NCBI GenBank assembly: GCA_029932835.1
Contig: JAOZPI010000002.1
Location: 1-22,667, forward strand
Source: an archaeon
GTDB taxonomy: Archaea > Altiarchaeota > Altiarchaeia > JAFGQM01
Direction: 5' to 3'
Length of the DNA stretch: 22,667 nucleotides
Position 1 is the first letter of the stretch; every line of letters begins with the position of its first letter. This document shows positions 1 to 8,314 of the stretch, one piece after another. The notes under the pieces were generated by a model that worked only from the letters and a program-made list of their open reading frames with translations, was not told the DNA's origin and did not search any database. The position numbers and the translations under genes were made by a program.

Positions 1-7
1 AGCGGTT

Positions 8-27
8 TTTTACAACGCTTTGTAAAA
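8..27. promoter_or_regulatory. 20-bp dyad, possible operator before the first CDS
   Basis: TTTTACAA at 8-15 and TTGTAAAA at 20-27 form perfect 8-base inverted arms around the spacer CGCT. The dyad ends 12 bases before the ATG at 40, so it covers the place where the TATA box and transcription start of that gene should lie. Candidate repressor site or 5' hairpin; the bound protein is unknown and sequence to the left of the window is missing. Confidence 0.4.
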
Positions 28-39
28 CAAACGTAAGAA

Positions 40-852
40 ATGGACTCTATAGCTAAGTTACGAGAGAAGTGCCAGAGCTCATGTATGGAAGACCCAGCGC
101 ATCTACGCATTCACAGAAAGTTTTCTATATATCTGACTTGGTTACTCCTCCGTCTTCATCCAACCATAAATCCCAATACTGTGACCGCAGCGAATATATT
201 CCTCATTCTCCCCGCATCGCTTCTCCTCCTGCAACAAAATAATCTCCTCTCTCTTCTTGGTGCTCTCCTCTTCTATTTGATTTACCTCCTCGATCACACT
301 GATGGAGAAATAGCGAGATATAAGCAGCAGTATTCCTCGTTTGGTGTTTATCTTGACGAGGTTCACCACATGCTCGGATATGCAGCCTTCTTTACCTCGC
401 TTGGAATAAAATCGTGGCAGGCGGGAGAATCATTTGGACTTTCTCTAGGGCTCCTTGCAGCGCTTCTAATAACCCTAAACCGCCTTAACATGAAACTGAG
501 GACAAACAGCTTCTGGAGTAATATGGCCCGTGCTTTTCGTGGCGATACATCCTTTTTCATAGAGAGACCGCCTCGCAGAGGTCTCCTGTATAAATTTCTA
601 AAGAATATAGTCTTTCGTGCAATGAGCGTCTTTTTGATTTGGGGATTTATTCTCCTTCTTTTTTCCGCATTTTTCATATATACCACCTTTTTTTACTTCC
701 CTCTAAACAGGCTTCTTCTATTCTACTCTATAATATTTGGGTTTTTCCTCATCCGCACTATCTTGTTAAATGCATTATACGAGCACTATAGCGAGATGAT
801 GCGCATGAGAAAGAAAATGCTTATAGCACATGGCGAGGACGCGCTGCCTTGA
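40..852 (+). CDS. CDP-alcohol phosphotransferase-like membrane protein (D4 replaced by His)
   Basis: A 270-residue, strongly hydrophobic protein with several membrane segments. Residues 85-110 carry most of the CDP-alcohol phosphotransferase signature: Asp85, Asp88, Gly89, Ala92, Arg93, Gly102 and Asp106. The fourth aspartate position, the catalytic base in characterised enzymes, is His110. The family moves a phospho-alcohol group from a CDP-activated donor to an acceptor alcohol in the membrane, releasing CMP. Here the donor and acceptor are unknown. The neighbours are an acyltransferase and a flippase, which suggests work on a surface glycan or its lipid carrier rather than bulk phospholipid synthesis; this is inference. 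It ends 17 bases before the convergent acyltransferase. A second, even more divergent member of the family lies at 5848-6606. Confidence 0.8.
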   Translation: MDSIAKLREKCQSSCMEDPAHLRIHRKFSIYLTWLLLRLHPTINPNTVTAANIFLILPASLLLLQQNNLLSLLGALLFYLIYLLDHTDGEIARYKQQYSSFGVYLDEVHHMLGYAAFFTSLGIKSWQAGESFGLSLGLLAALLITLNRLNMKLRTNSFWSNMARAFRGDTSFFIERPPRRGLLYKFLKNIVFRAMSVFLIWGFILLLFSAFFIYTTFFYFPLNRLLLFYSIIFGFFLIRTILLNALYEHYSEMMRMRKKMLIAHGEDALP

Positions 853-869
853 ACCAGTGGCAATGCTAT

Positions 870-1328
870 TTACTTTACCTCCCTTATAGGTCTTGCAGGG
901 ACCCCAACAACACGCTCTCCGTCTGGGACATCTCTTGTAACAACAGCTCCTGCTCCCACAATACACCCCTTCCCTACTTTAACTCCAGGATTTATTATAG
1001 CTCCAGATGCAATCCACGTACCGTCTCCGATTTCCACTCTGGCCTTTCCATGTTTCTCCCTACCAATCAAGTATCCTGTGTTTACTATGACTCCCGGGGA
1101 GAGGTGAACACCACTCCCTATATTAATCCTTTCTCGTGCGTTTAGCACACAGCCCTCATTTATCCTACTGTTCTCTCCAATAAATATATTTTCCGGATGA
1201 TACACCTTTATTCTCCCTAAAATCTTTGTTTTGTTTCCCATGGATCCAAATAACATCCTATAATAGGCTGTTCTAATCTCCCTCCTTATCTTGGTGATCC
1301 CTTTTCCCACTTTACAAAACCCGTTCAT
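870..1328 (-). CDS. Hexapeptide-repeat (left-handed beta-helix) acyltransferase
   Basis: A 152-residue protein made mostly of I-G-x-x-x-x hexapeptide turns (for example IGENSRI, IGSGVHL, IGDGTWI, VGKGCIV). It ends in the GVPARPIR tail typical of sugar O-acetyltransferases of the maltose/colanic-acid type. Such enzymes act as trimers in the cytoplasm and acetylate sugars with acetyl-CoA. The frame is open back to 1475, but that longer version would run into the divergent flippase gene. The ATG at 1328 leaves the whole beta-helix plus a short helical lead and has GGTGG about 13 bases upstream. Likely role: acetylation or similar decoration of a glycan precursor from this locus. The substrate cannot be read from sequence. 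Confidence 0.82.
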   Translation of the reverse strand: MNGFCKVGKGITKIRREIRTAYYRMLFGSMGNKTKILGRIKVYHPENIFIGENSRINEGCVLNARERINIGSGVHLSPGVIVNTGYLIGREKHGKARVEIGDGTWIASGAIINPGVKVGKGCIVGAGAVVTRDVPDGERVVGVPARPIREVK

Positions 1329-1334
1329 TACATC

Positions 1335-1341
1335 TTTATAT
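1335..1341 (+). promoter_or_regulatory. TATA box for the flippase gene
   Basis: TTTATAT is centred about 28 bases before the ATG at 1366. That is the archaeal TATA-to-start distance for a transcript with almost no leader. It lies in the 37-base gap between the divergent acyltransferase and flippase starts. Confidence 0.5.
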
Positions 1342-1365
1342 CCACCAAAATAAAAAAAGTAAAGG

Positions 1366-2730
1366 ATGGCTACCTTCCTTAGAAAATTCCTAGGAAATGT
1401 CGCATGGGTCATATTTAGCAGTATTTTCACAACATTTATCAACTTCTTCTCATCTGTCATCGTTCTCACTACCATAAGTGTTTACTCCTACGGTCTTTTG
1501 GCTCTGACCCTCTCTGTTGTTTCTATTTTACAGACCTTTTTGAACTTCGGTCTCCATAGGGTAGTAAGTGCAGAGATAGCTGGGGAACTTGGAAAAAAAC
1601 AGCTTTCCAGAGCAAAGGAACTCCTTCTCTCCTATTCCAAGTTAAATCTTTTGATGGGGTTGATACTCTCCTTCTCTCTCTTTCTCCCCTCCTCGTACCT
1701 CGCTTCACTTTTCTCAAAGCCTGATATCGCTCCCCTTCTTCAGATAGCCTCTCTGATGGTGTTTCTAGAGGCTCTAAGATACATCTTTAATATATCCTTC
1801 CAGTCTTCGTCTCATTTTAAGTATCTTAGTATTATGTCCTCTCTAGAGGCTTCTGCGCGCCTTGTATTTGTTTTCTCTCTCTTTTCCTTAGGTTCTCTCA
1901 ACCTAATAACTGCCCTCCTCTCCTACCCCTTCTCCATAGCCGTGTCTCTTTTTCTCTCTTTCCCACTCCTTATGCGCTCTCTGAAGAAATACCATGCGAT
2001 TTCCCCAACAAAATTGTCTCTGTTTAGGCGCATGGTGTCCACATACGGAAAATATGCCATCATAAGGCAGCCCTTTGGGTCTGTGGTGGATAATGCTCCA
2101 GTATGGGTGATAAAATTTATACTGGGTGTTGAGGCTGTTGGTCTTTATTCACTAGCTAGGAGGATGTACGCCTTCATAAGGACCTTTATCACATCCATAG
2201 AACGCGTTCTCATACCGACACTCTCTTACGAAATAACACAAAACAGGGAAAGAGTGAGGAATATGTTATTTCGTGGGGTGAAATACGGATTTTATCTCTC
2301 CTCTACTGCCGTAATACTGGCCATTCTTTTTATGCCCTCTCTCCTCGCACTACTGCACTTAGAGAAGTACTATCCGGCAATTCCTGTTTTCAACATCATA
2401 ATTCTCAATCTCATCGTTGTGGGGGTTGGTTATCTCTTCCGTCCTGTCCTTTTTGCACTAAAGGCACAGAAGGAGATCACCCTCCTCTATGTTCTTAGCG
2501 CTCTCTTCTTTCTCCCAATTGCCACGATCTTGGCAATTTTGTTGCGCTCTCCAACCGGGGTAGCGCTGGCAGTCGTACTCAACGGTTCCATTATAACTCT
2601 CATGCGATACATCTTCATAGTGCGGAAGGACCAAAGTCTTAGGCTTCCCTCCTATCTCTTCCTTAAGATAGACAGGTATGACATACGAATGCTGAAGAGA
2701 ATATTCCGTGGTTTCAAGAGGAGAATCTAA
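1366..2730 (+). CDS. Polysaccharide/lipid-linked oligosaccharide flippase (Wzx-like, MOP superfamily)
   Basis: A 454-residue integral membrane protein with about a dozen or more hydrophobic segments through its length. The N-terminus (residues 1-60: short basic start, long hydrophobic helix, then YGLLALTLSVVSILQTFLNFGL) is typical of the polysaccharide-synthesis branch of the MOP flippases (RfbX/Wzx). These move lipid-linked sugar chains across the cytoplasmic membrane. The length matches the family. It lies inside a sugar-nucleotide, methyltransferase and pyruvyltransferase locus, and is convergent with the methyltransferase at 2746 with only 15 bases between stops. It is probably the exporter for the glycan made by the minus-strand operon, although it is transcribed separately. 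Confidence 0.88.
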   Translation: MATFLRKFLGNVAWVIFSSIFTTFINFFSSVIVLTTISVYSYGLLALTLSVVSILQTFLNFGLHRVVSAEIAGELGKKQLSRAKELLLSYSKLNLLMGLILSFSLFLPSSYLASLFSKPDIAPLLQIASLMVFLEALRYIFNISFQSSSHFKYLSIMSSLEASARLVFVFSLFSLGSLNLITALLSYPFSIAVSLFLSFPLLMRSLKKYHAISPTKLSLFRRMVSTYGKYAIIRQPFGSVVDNAPVWVIKFILGVEAVGLYSLARRMYAFIRTFITSIERVLIPTLSYEITQNRERVRNMLFRGVKYGFYLSSTAVILAILFMPSLLALLHLEKYYPAIPVFNIIILNLIVVGVGYLFRPVLFALKAQKEITLLYVLSALFFLPIATILAILLRSPTGVALAVVLNGSIITLMRYIFIVRKDQSLRLPSYLFLKIDRYDIRMLKRIFRGFKRRI

Positions 2731-2745
2731 ATCCTTTATACTAGT

Positions 2746-3450
2746 CTACCCTCCTGTGTACTTTTTTGCGAGTATTTCAATAGGAGAGAAAAAGCCAGCC
2801 TTATTCAGGTATTTGATCTCCGCGCCATATTCTCGTAGCACTCTTCTTATCTGAAAGGGGGTGATATAATTTATATGGTTTATGAAATCAACAGGCCTCC
2901 CTAGCAATCTTAAATAAAACCGTCCAATGACCTTAGGCAAGAAGGGTATCCAGAAGACACCATAGTGCCCCTCTTTGGGTTTCAGATAGTTTGGAGCGGA
3001 TATGTACATCACTCCCTCTGGCCTTAACACCCGTAGCATTTCAGATATCGTTTTCTTGACATCGTTCACATGTTCAAGGACATGGTTGGAGATAACCATA
3101 TCAAACTCATTATCCCCAAATGGCAACTCTTCTCCAGACCCCACAACAATCTCTCCCTTCGCCCCCTCTACTTCTAACCACTCTCTTGCTATTCGTGCCT
3201 CTTCTTTAGATGGGGTAACTCCCACGACCTTAGCTCCCTCCAGCCCCAACGTTACAACGAACTCTCCCGGACCGCAGCCAACATCCAAGATGCGCTTTCC
3301 TCTAAACTCCACAATACCTCTTAGCTTCTCCACCATTCTCCTGCTTCTTTCCCTCTTTAACCTCCTTTCTATCCTTCTCTCTATTTTATCCAATCCCAGC
3401 ACTTCTCCATAATACCTACGATAATACTGGCGCACAGATTCAATGCCCAT
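2746..3450 (-). CDS. Class I SAM-dependent methyltransferase
   Basis: A soluble protein of 234 residues from the ATG at 3450, or 241 from a GTG at 3471. Motif I is ILDVGCGPGEF near the N-terminal third, followed by an acidic SAM-ribose region, then FDMVISNHVLEHV and LRVLRPEGVMYISAPN, all typical of the Methyltransf_11 group. The last third (FLPKVIGRFYLRLLGRP and a histidine/tyrosine-rich stretch) resembles small-molecule or glycan methyltransferases. The ATG overlaps the upstream fusion gene by 11 bases; the GTG version would overlap by 32. GGTGAG at about 3472-3467 could serve as ribosome site for the ATG, though the spacing is long. It is the last gene of the leftward operon and probably methylates a sugar or carrier. 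The acceptor is unknown. Confidence 0.85.
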   Translation of the reverse strand: MGIESVRQYYRRYYGEVLGLDKIERRIERRLKRERSRRMVEKLRGIVEFRGKRILDVGCGPGEFVVTLGLEGAKVVGVTPSKEEARIAREWLEVEGAKGEIVVGSGEELPFGDNEFDMVISNHVLEHVNDVKKTISEMLRVLRPEGVMYISAPNYLKPKEGHYGVFWIPFLPKVIGRFYLRLLGRPVDFINHINYITPFQIRRVLREYGAEIKYLNKAGFFSPIEILAKKYTGG

Positions 3451-5860
3451 TCTCAAATTTAGATATCTCACCGATGACGTCTTCGTCTAGTCCCTGCATC
3501 CTTCTCGCTATTCTCCTTTTTTCTTCTCTCCATTTCATCTCCATCTCTCTTACCCTCTCTTCCAATTCTTCTACCTCTTTCCCACACTCAATAAAATACT
3601 TAGTCTGCTCAAACTCCTCCATAAGCTCTTGATATTTTTCAGCCCATCCAACCACTACAGCAGGGATCCCGTTTTTGTAGGCGTGTACCAATGAGTGATA
3701 CCGCGAGGCTATGACAAAATCAAACCTCCCTATAATCTCTTCTAGTTCTATGGAATCAGGCCCTCTCCACACGACCCTTACTCTGGGATTCTTCCCAAAC
3801 ATCCCTTTTATCTCCTCACACATCTCCCTGTCTTCGTGTGAGTATTGCACAATGTACACTACTCTCCCCCTTTTCAGCAACGCTCCAATAGCTCCCTTAT
3901 AAGCCCTGTACACCTTCCCCCCCTCTCTGTCTAGGACCCGTTTATTTGGTATTATCCCTACTGCCCCCTTCACTATCTTGGGCGTGTCTCTTCCCCTTAC
4001 TTCCCGTCCCTCAAGATAGACACTTCCCCTCTCTGGCCTTGGATATTGCAACACAATATCATGCGCAAGTTTTGTATTGCCCTTAGTGAACTTCCCTATT
4101 CTCCTAATTCCTGCTTTCTCTCTCACAAAAACAAGCCTTGGATATTTCAAATAAATCCAGAGCAGGGGGTAGAGAAGAACCTTCCACAGGATTGGATACT
4201 CAAAAGGACCAATAGATTGGGGCAAGATATAGTAGGGGATGCCGAACCTCCTCGCCACTATTATATCCATGACATAACCAATCGATACCTTGGGTCCAAA
4301 TTGCGAGGTAAGGGAATAACCGTGGATATCCACAAAAAAGGAAGCATTTTTTAAGATCTCTTTTATTCTCCTCGTCTCTCCACTACCTTCTCTTGGCCCT
4401 AACAAAGACAGCTTTACGCTAGTATCCCAGGGGATAAACTCAAACTTATACCTGTGTTTTCCATCCCCATACTTGCCATAGTCCTTGGAAGAACAAACAA
4501 TTATCCTCTTCTCCGGAAATCGCTTTCTAAGCTGTTCCACAACAGCGAAGGTCATGGCCTCTGCCCCCTTGTTGAACGTGTGTCCCCCTATAACTAGGAT
4601 GTTCTCTCTCCCCCCTTTCCCTCTCACAAAGACCCCCCGCATTATTCCATAGAGTAACATAATCCCTGCTTCCACCGCCCTCAGGCGCTTTCTAAGACCT
4701 CTTGCCCAGATTGTGAGATCTATTATTCCAAATCTTCCCATCGCCCCAAGTTTGAGCATCCTTTGTCTCTTTTTTAATCTCTTTGCCCCCCTCATATCAC
4801 CGTCCAACAGAACCCTGCAATACTCCAAGTTCTCTGCCTTCTCTTCAATGTGTTGTGATCTCTCTACAGCCCCGATTTCTTCTTTTTCCAAAACAAACAG
4901 GTGTTTGTATTTTTCGAAAACTCTCTTCCCCTTCGCTGACCTTACTATAATATTAGATCTGCCAAGGAACTCTTCTTCCCCCTTTATATAGCAATCTCCA
5001 AAAGAGATGTCAGCATCCCTGTTCAGTTTGTCCAGACAGAAGAGACAACGATTAAGCTGAAAAAAGGGTTTTAACCTCCTCCTTACCCCCTTATCTACCT
5101 TAACATCTCTACCGGATTCCAACTCTATCTTTACATCACCAGGCCATCCACTCCCCTCTTTGTCCTTGAACAAAAACCTCCTTATCTTTTCTCCCTTGCC
5201 GTATCTTTTTTCAAAATATTCAAATATTCGCGTGTTCAAAACCCTATCGCAAAACAGCCCAAGAAAGAGGAGGTTGTCTTCTGAGAGTCTGCTTGCTCTC
5301 ATAAACTTTTTGATACCCCGTATCTGGCACGGAGTCCCTACGACAATACTTCTGGTTTTTGGGCTTTTCCTGATCGCTACAGCTACGTCTTCAACAGAGG
5401 CAGGTATGTACTTGGATTTTGCGGCTTTCCTCACTTCTGTCCATTTTTTGATCTCTCTTAGCTTTATCTCCCGCCCCTCCCATTTCTCAAAAGGGAGGAC
5501 AAAGGCACGCTCATACGAGTCCCCAAGCAGGGCCTCAACAAGGGAGGTTATAATCCCGCCGCTAGCCGAGTTCCTCCTTACATCCGCATCTCTAGAGTGG
5601 CCTGTATACACATCAATTACCCTCCCGCTAAAATCTGGTTCCTCTTTTGTCCTCAAACCCTCAGGGTCGATATCTATACCAGGGCAAACCTCTAAGCATA
5701 AGCCGCACTTTGTGCATTTCTCATTGTTTACTTTCGGAACGAACTGTCCATTTTTCATCTCCATCTCTATAGCGCCTACCGGACATACAGCTCTGCACAC
5801 CCCGCATGAGACACAGAGACCTGCCCTTACCGTCTTTTCCACGTTTTTTAACTCTTCCAT
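3440..5860 (-). CDS. Fusion: 2[4Fe-4S] ferredoxin + F420 hydrogenase/dehydrogenase beta-like (FrhB) + polysaccharide pyruvyltransferase
   Basis: An 806-residue protein that joins two families usually encoded by neighbouring genes. Residues 10-60 hold two ferredoxin clusters (Cys16, 19, 22, 26 and Cys49, 52, 55, 59). Residues about 80-330 are FrhB/FdhB-like: NSASGG near 97-102, VGTPCQIRG with Cys178, FCDRVL with Cys204, and a cysteine set at 272, 275 and 290. Residues 355-415 are a basic linker. Residues about 420-745 are a polysaccharide pyruvyltransferase (CsaB/WcaK type): GGHTFNKGAEAM, the VDIHGYSLTSQFG region, LPQSIGPF, and IASRYHSLVHAYKNGIP near 718-733. The tail is charged and likely coiled. 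FrhB-like proteins bind F420 or flavin and pass electrons to iron-sulfur clusters; the C-terminal family adds pyruvyl ketals to sugars. It overlaps both neighbours (13 and 11 or 32 bases). No frameshift is visible at the junction. Confidence 0.88.
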   Translation of the reverse strand: MEELKNVEKTVRAGLCVSCGVCRAVCPVGAIEMEMKNGQFVPKVNNEKCTKCGLCLEVCPGIDIDPEGLRTKEEPDFSGRVIDVYTGHSRDADVRRNSASGGIITSLVEALLGDSYERAFVLPFEKWEGREIKLREIKKWTEVRKAAKSKYIPASVEDVAVAIRKSPKTRSIVVGTPCQIRGIKKFMRASRLSEDNLLFLGLFCDRVLNTRIFEYFEKRYGKGEKIRRFLFKDKEGSGWPGDVKIELESGRDVKVDKGVRRRLKPFFQLNRCLFCLDKLNRDADISFGDCYIKGEEEFLGRSNIIVRSAKGKRVFEKYKHLFVLEKEEIGAVERSQHIEEKAENLEYCRVLLDGDMRGAKRLKKRQRMLKLGAMGRFGIIDLTIWARGLRKRLRAVEAGIMLLYGIMRGVFVRGKGGRENILVIGGHTFNKGAEAMTFAVVEQLRKRFPEKRIIVCSSKDYGKYGDGKHRYKFEFIPWDTSVKLSLLGPREGSGETRRIKEILKNASFFVDIHGYSLTSQFGPKVSIGYVMDIIVARRFGIPYYILPQSIGPFEYPILWKVLLYPLLWIYLKYPRLVFVREKAGIRRIGKFTKGNTKLAHDIVLQYPRPERGSVYLEGREVRGRDTPKIVKGAVGIIPNKRVLDREGGKVYRAYKGAIGALLKRGRVVYIVQYSHEDREMCEEIKGMFGKNPRVRVVWRGPDSIELEEIIGRFDFVIASRYHSLVHAYKNGIPAVVVGWAEKYQELMEEFEQTKYFIECGKEVEELEERVREMEMKWREEKRRIARRMQGLDEDVIGEISKFENGH

Positions 5861-6606
5861 TTTGGAGTGGATTTGTCTCTGTCTATCCTGTCCAATGTCC
5901 GGAACATGTAAACAGACCTAACAAACTTCGCAGCCATTATAACAAATGAGCTGATACCATAGAAATAGAGATATACAGGAAAGAGGTTGCTGCTTGAGAA
6001 GAAATTGGCAATAAACGTAAGTGCAAGGAATGGAGAAGTATAGGCAAAATTAAACACAGAAGCATATGAGTCTATGGCCTTGTTGTACCACTTACTATCC
6101 GATATTCCCTCTTTGTACTCCTTCTCCCTCCCCCTCTCTCTGAAGTAGTACTCCATGCCATAACCAAATGTAATGGCATATATACTGGAGAGGGAAAATA
6201 GGGCTCCCATAAACAGGAGCATTGGGTCGTTTTCGATGAAGTAGTATCCATACACCCCCAGAGCTATGCCGAGCACAGCTCTTGTAAGATCATTCGATCG
6301 TGCCTCCCAAAACACCCCCATATGTGTGAAGGTTTTTTTAATCCTCGCCACTTCCCCGTCGCAGTAATCAAAGAGAAAGGCAAGGGCTAGTAACACAGGA
6401 CTTACTATGGGGTATTGAGGGCACACAAATAGCCACCCAATTCCAAAAATAAAGGTCAAAATCCCAAGTGCAGAAACAGCATTTGCGGAGAGGCCCAACC
6501 ATAAGAACCCCTTAGTAAAAAATGCAGAAAAGAATCGAATTACCTGGTGCTTTTTTCCCATATACTTTGTTTGTCCGGTCTTTCGAATCTCCCCTATACT
6601 AACCAT
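5848..6606 (-). CDS. CDP-alcohol phosphotransferase-like membrane protein with altered active site
   Basis: A 252-residue membrane protein with about six hydrophobic segments. Its signature begins normally (FDYCDGEVAR: Asp80, Asp83, Gly84, Ala87, Arg88, then Gly97), but the third and fourth acidic positions are Glu101 and Asn105 instead of Asp and Asp. In structurally studied members Asp1-3 bind two metal ions and Asp4 is the general base, so catalysis may be altered or lost. An SD-like GGAG precedes the ATG at 6606. It starts 21 bases after the upstream methyltransferase stop and overlaps the fusion gene by 13 bases, so it is part of the leftward glycan operon. Possible job: transfer of a phospho-alcohol onto a sugar or lipid carrier. 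Substrates are unknown. Confidence 0.8.
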   Translation of the reverse strand: MVSIGEIRKTGQTKYMGKKHQVIRFFSAFFTKGFLWLGLSANAVSALGILTFIFGIGWLFVCPQYPIVSPVLLALAFLFDYCDGEVARIKKTFTHMGVFWEARSNDLTRAVLGIALGVYGYYFIENDPMLLFMGALFSLSSIYAITFGYGMEYYFRERGREKEYKEGISDSKWYNKAIDSYASVFNFAYTSPFLALTFIANFFSSSNLFPVYLYFYGISSFVIMAAKFVRSVYMFRTLDRIDRDKSTPKWKS

Positions 6607-6627
6607 TATTCTTTCTCAACTCCAGAC

Positions 6628-7386
6628 CTATTTTATCCCAGTTACCAGTGCAACCTTCACATCTATTAGAATGTCATCTCCCTTGTCCACTAAGTTATAC
6701 ACCTCTTTGAACCTTGGAGATGCGAATTTATGCATGTTGTATATCTTCTCTATGGTTTCCTCATCCAAGTCACCAGCATTTTCCAGCCAGTTTCTAACAC
6801 TCATATGTTCATCTATTATTATATTCACTCTGATATGTCTGAATCCCGCCCTCTTCAACAGCCTTACTAAATCTTCTGGCATAAAGACTCTTCGCTTCTC
6901 CTTCAGTTTGAACACCTCTTCATAATCCTTCTTTACATCTTCATGTGGTGGAACTCCCTCGCTGACGATGATCTTCCCGTTTGGTTTCAGTACACGATAC
7001 AACTCTTTTAAAACCCTCATAAGGTCGTCGTCGTCCAATATGTGGTGGAGAACCAACCTCACCGTTATTCTGTCAAAAAAATTATCTGGATAATCCAGAT
7101 TGCCGATGTCTCCCACACTTACCTTAGCGTTGGGAATGGAAGATAAGTCTATTTGAGATAACATTTCTTCTGATATGTCGACACCATGCACTTCCTTTAC
7201 ATATGGAGCTACGGTGCCCAAGACCTTGCCTGTTCCGCATCCTGCGTCTAAGACCACGTGGTCCTTGTCAAAATTCCCAACTAGCATAAACGCCTGCAGG
7301 ACATTGCTTTTTTTTACCCACTCAAGGTTATTATATCGTTGGGCCCTTTTCCTCCATAATTCCTTCTGCTCTTCTATCTTATCCAT
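6628..7386 (-). CDS. Class I SAM-dependent methyltransferase
   Basis: A 252-residue soluble protein. Motif I is [11 protein letters not shown] at residues 44-54, followed by [11 protein letters not shown], a GDIGNL acidic post-I region, [13 protein letters not shown] and [19 protein letters not shown]. This is the UbiE/Methyltransf_11 pattern. The C-terminal part is helical and charged and is probably the acceptor-binding cap. Its ATG overlaps the end of the UDP-glucuronate decarboxylase gene by 8 bases, with a purine-rich GAGGGGGAG just upstream, so translation is probably coupled. It is distinct in sequence from the methyltransferase at 2746. Probably methylates a sugar nucleotide or a lipid-linked intermediate from this pathway; that is inference from position. 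Confidence 0.86.
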   Translation of the reverse strand: MDKIEEQKELWRKRAQRYNNLEWVKKSNVLQAFMLVGNFDKDHVVLDAGCGTGKVLGTVAPYVKEVHGVDISEEMLSQIDLSSIPNAKVSVGDIGNLDYPDNFFDRITVRLVLHHILDDDDLMRVLKELYRVLKPNGKIIVSEGVPPHEDVKKDYEEVFKLKEKRRVFMPEDLVRLLKRAGFRHIRVNIIIDEHMSVRNWLENAGDLDEETIEKIYNMHKFASPRFKEVYNLVDKGDDILIDVKVALVTGIK

Positions 7387-8314
7387 GCTCCCCCTCTCTA
7401 AACCAATTTATTGTGAGTTTGAGGCCCTCCTCAATCCCCACCTTCGGTTCCCAACCAAGCTCGCTTCTCGCAATGCTAATATCCGGCCTTCTCCTTCTTG
7501 GATCGTCTACAGGAAGTGGCTTATGGATTATCTTGCTCTTGGACCCCGTGAGCTTAAGGACTTTCTCTGCCAGTTCTAGGATCGTCATCTCGTTCGGATT
7601 CCCCAGATTCACCGGATTGTGATAGTTTGATTTGAGTAGTTTATAAATCCCCTCCACAAGATCAGAGATATAGCAGAAACTCCTGCTCTGTTTTCCGTCT
7701 CCGTACACGGTCAGCGCTTTGTTTCCAAGGGCTTGGCTGATAAAGTTTGGTATCACTCTTCCATCTCCCCTTCTCATTCTCGGGCCGTAGGTGTTGAATA
7801 TGCGCGCTATCCTCGTGTCCACGCTATGCTCTTGATAGTAAGCCATCGTTATGGCCTCTGCAAATCTTTTCGCTTCATCATAAACTCCTCTTGGCCCCAC
7901 TGGGTTTACGTTCCCCCAATAGCTCTCAGGTTGTGGACTTACTGTAGGATCCCCATATACCTCAGATGTAGAGGCTAGTAGAAATTTCGCCTCCTTCGAC
8001 TTTGCAAGCCCCAAGGTATTGTGAGTTCCAAGTGCTCCGACCTTTAGCGTCTGTATTGGATATTTCAGGTAATCTACTGGGCTGGCGGGAGAAGCGAAAT
8101 GGAGAACCGCGTCTAGGTCCCCATCTACCTTGATGTATCTGGTTACATCTTGCTCTACATACTCAAAGTTTGGATTTTCCAAAAGATGCGAAATGTTCTT
8201 CGCGCTTCCTGTTATGAGGTTGTCCATACACACTACTTCATCTCCCCTTTCTATAAAGTAATCGCACAGATGACTTCCAAGAAAACCTGCTCCTCCGGTT
8301 ATCAAGACCCTCAT
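7379..8314 (-). CDS. uxs: UDP-glucuronate decarboxylase (UDP-xylose synthase), extended SDR family
   Basis: A 311-residue NAD-dependent short-chain dehydrogenase of the UXS type. It converts UDP-glucuronate to UDP-xylose and CO2 in the cytoplasm. Visible marks are the Rossmann motif [10 protein letters not shown] at residues 7-16, the family stretch [15 protein letters not shown], the catalytic TSEVYGD (Ser117, Glu118), [11 protein letters not shown], Tyr145 and Lys149 of the YxxxK pair, [19 protein letters not shown] and [13 protein letters not shown]. These blocks follow the human and bacterial UXS order closely and fit this activity better than a 4-epimerase or dTDP-glucose dehydratase. 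The ATG at 8314 overlaps the galU stop in an ATGA arrangement. Its two upstream genes make its substrate, which strongly supports the call. A 4-keto intermediate product cannot be excluded. Confidence 0.9.
   Translation of the reverse strand: MRVLITGGAGFLGSHLCDYFIERGDEVVCMDNLITGSAKNISHLLENPNFEYVEQDVTRYIKVDGDLDAVLHFASPASPVDYLKYPIQTLKVGALGTHNTLGLAKSKEAKFLLASTSEVYGDPTVSPQPESYWGNVNPVGPRGVYDEAKRFAEAITMAYYQEHSVDTRIARIFNTYGPRMRRGDGRVIPNFISQALGNKALTVYGDGKQSRSFCYISDLVEGIYKLLKSNYHNPVNLGNPNEMTILELAEKVLKLTGSKSKIIHKPLPVDDPRRRRPDISIARSELGWEPKVGIEEGLKLTINWFREGEHG

Noticed and set aside
1329..1475. N-terminal extension of the acyltransferase to 1475
   Set aside because: It would run antisense through the flippase start and promoter and adds nothing typical of the family; ATG 1328 is sufficient.
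5160..5921. A 253-codon open frame on the plus strand opposite the FrhB-pyruvyltransferase fusion
   Set aside because: It is antisense to the ferredoxin and FrhB domains, which have clear cysteine motifs. It has no domain and no promoter.
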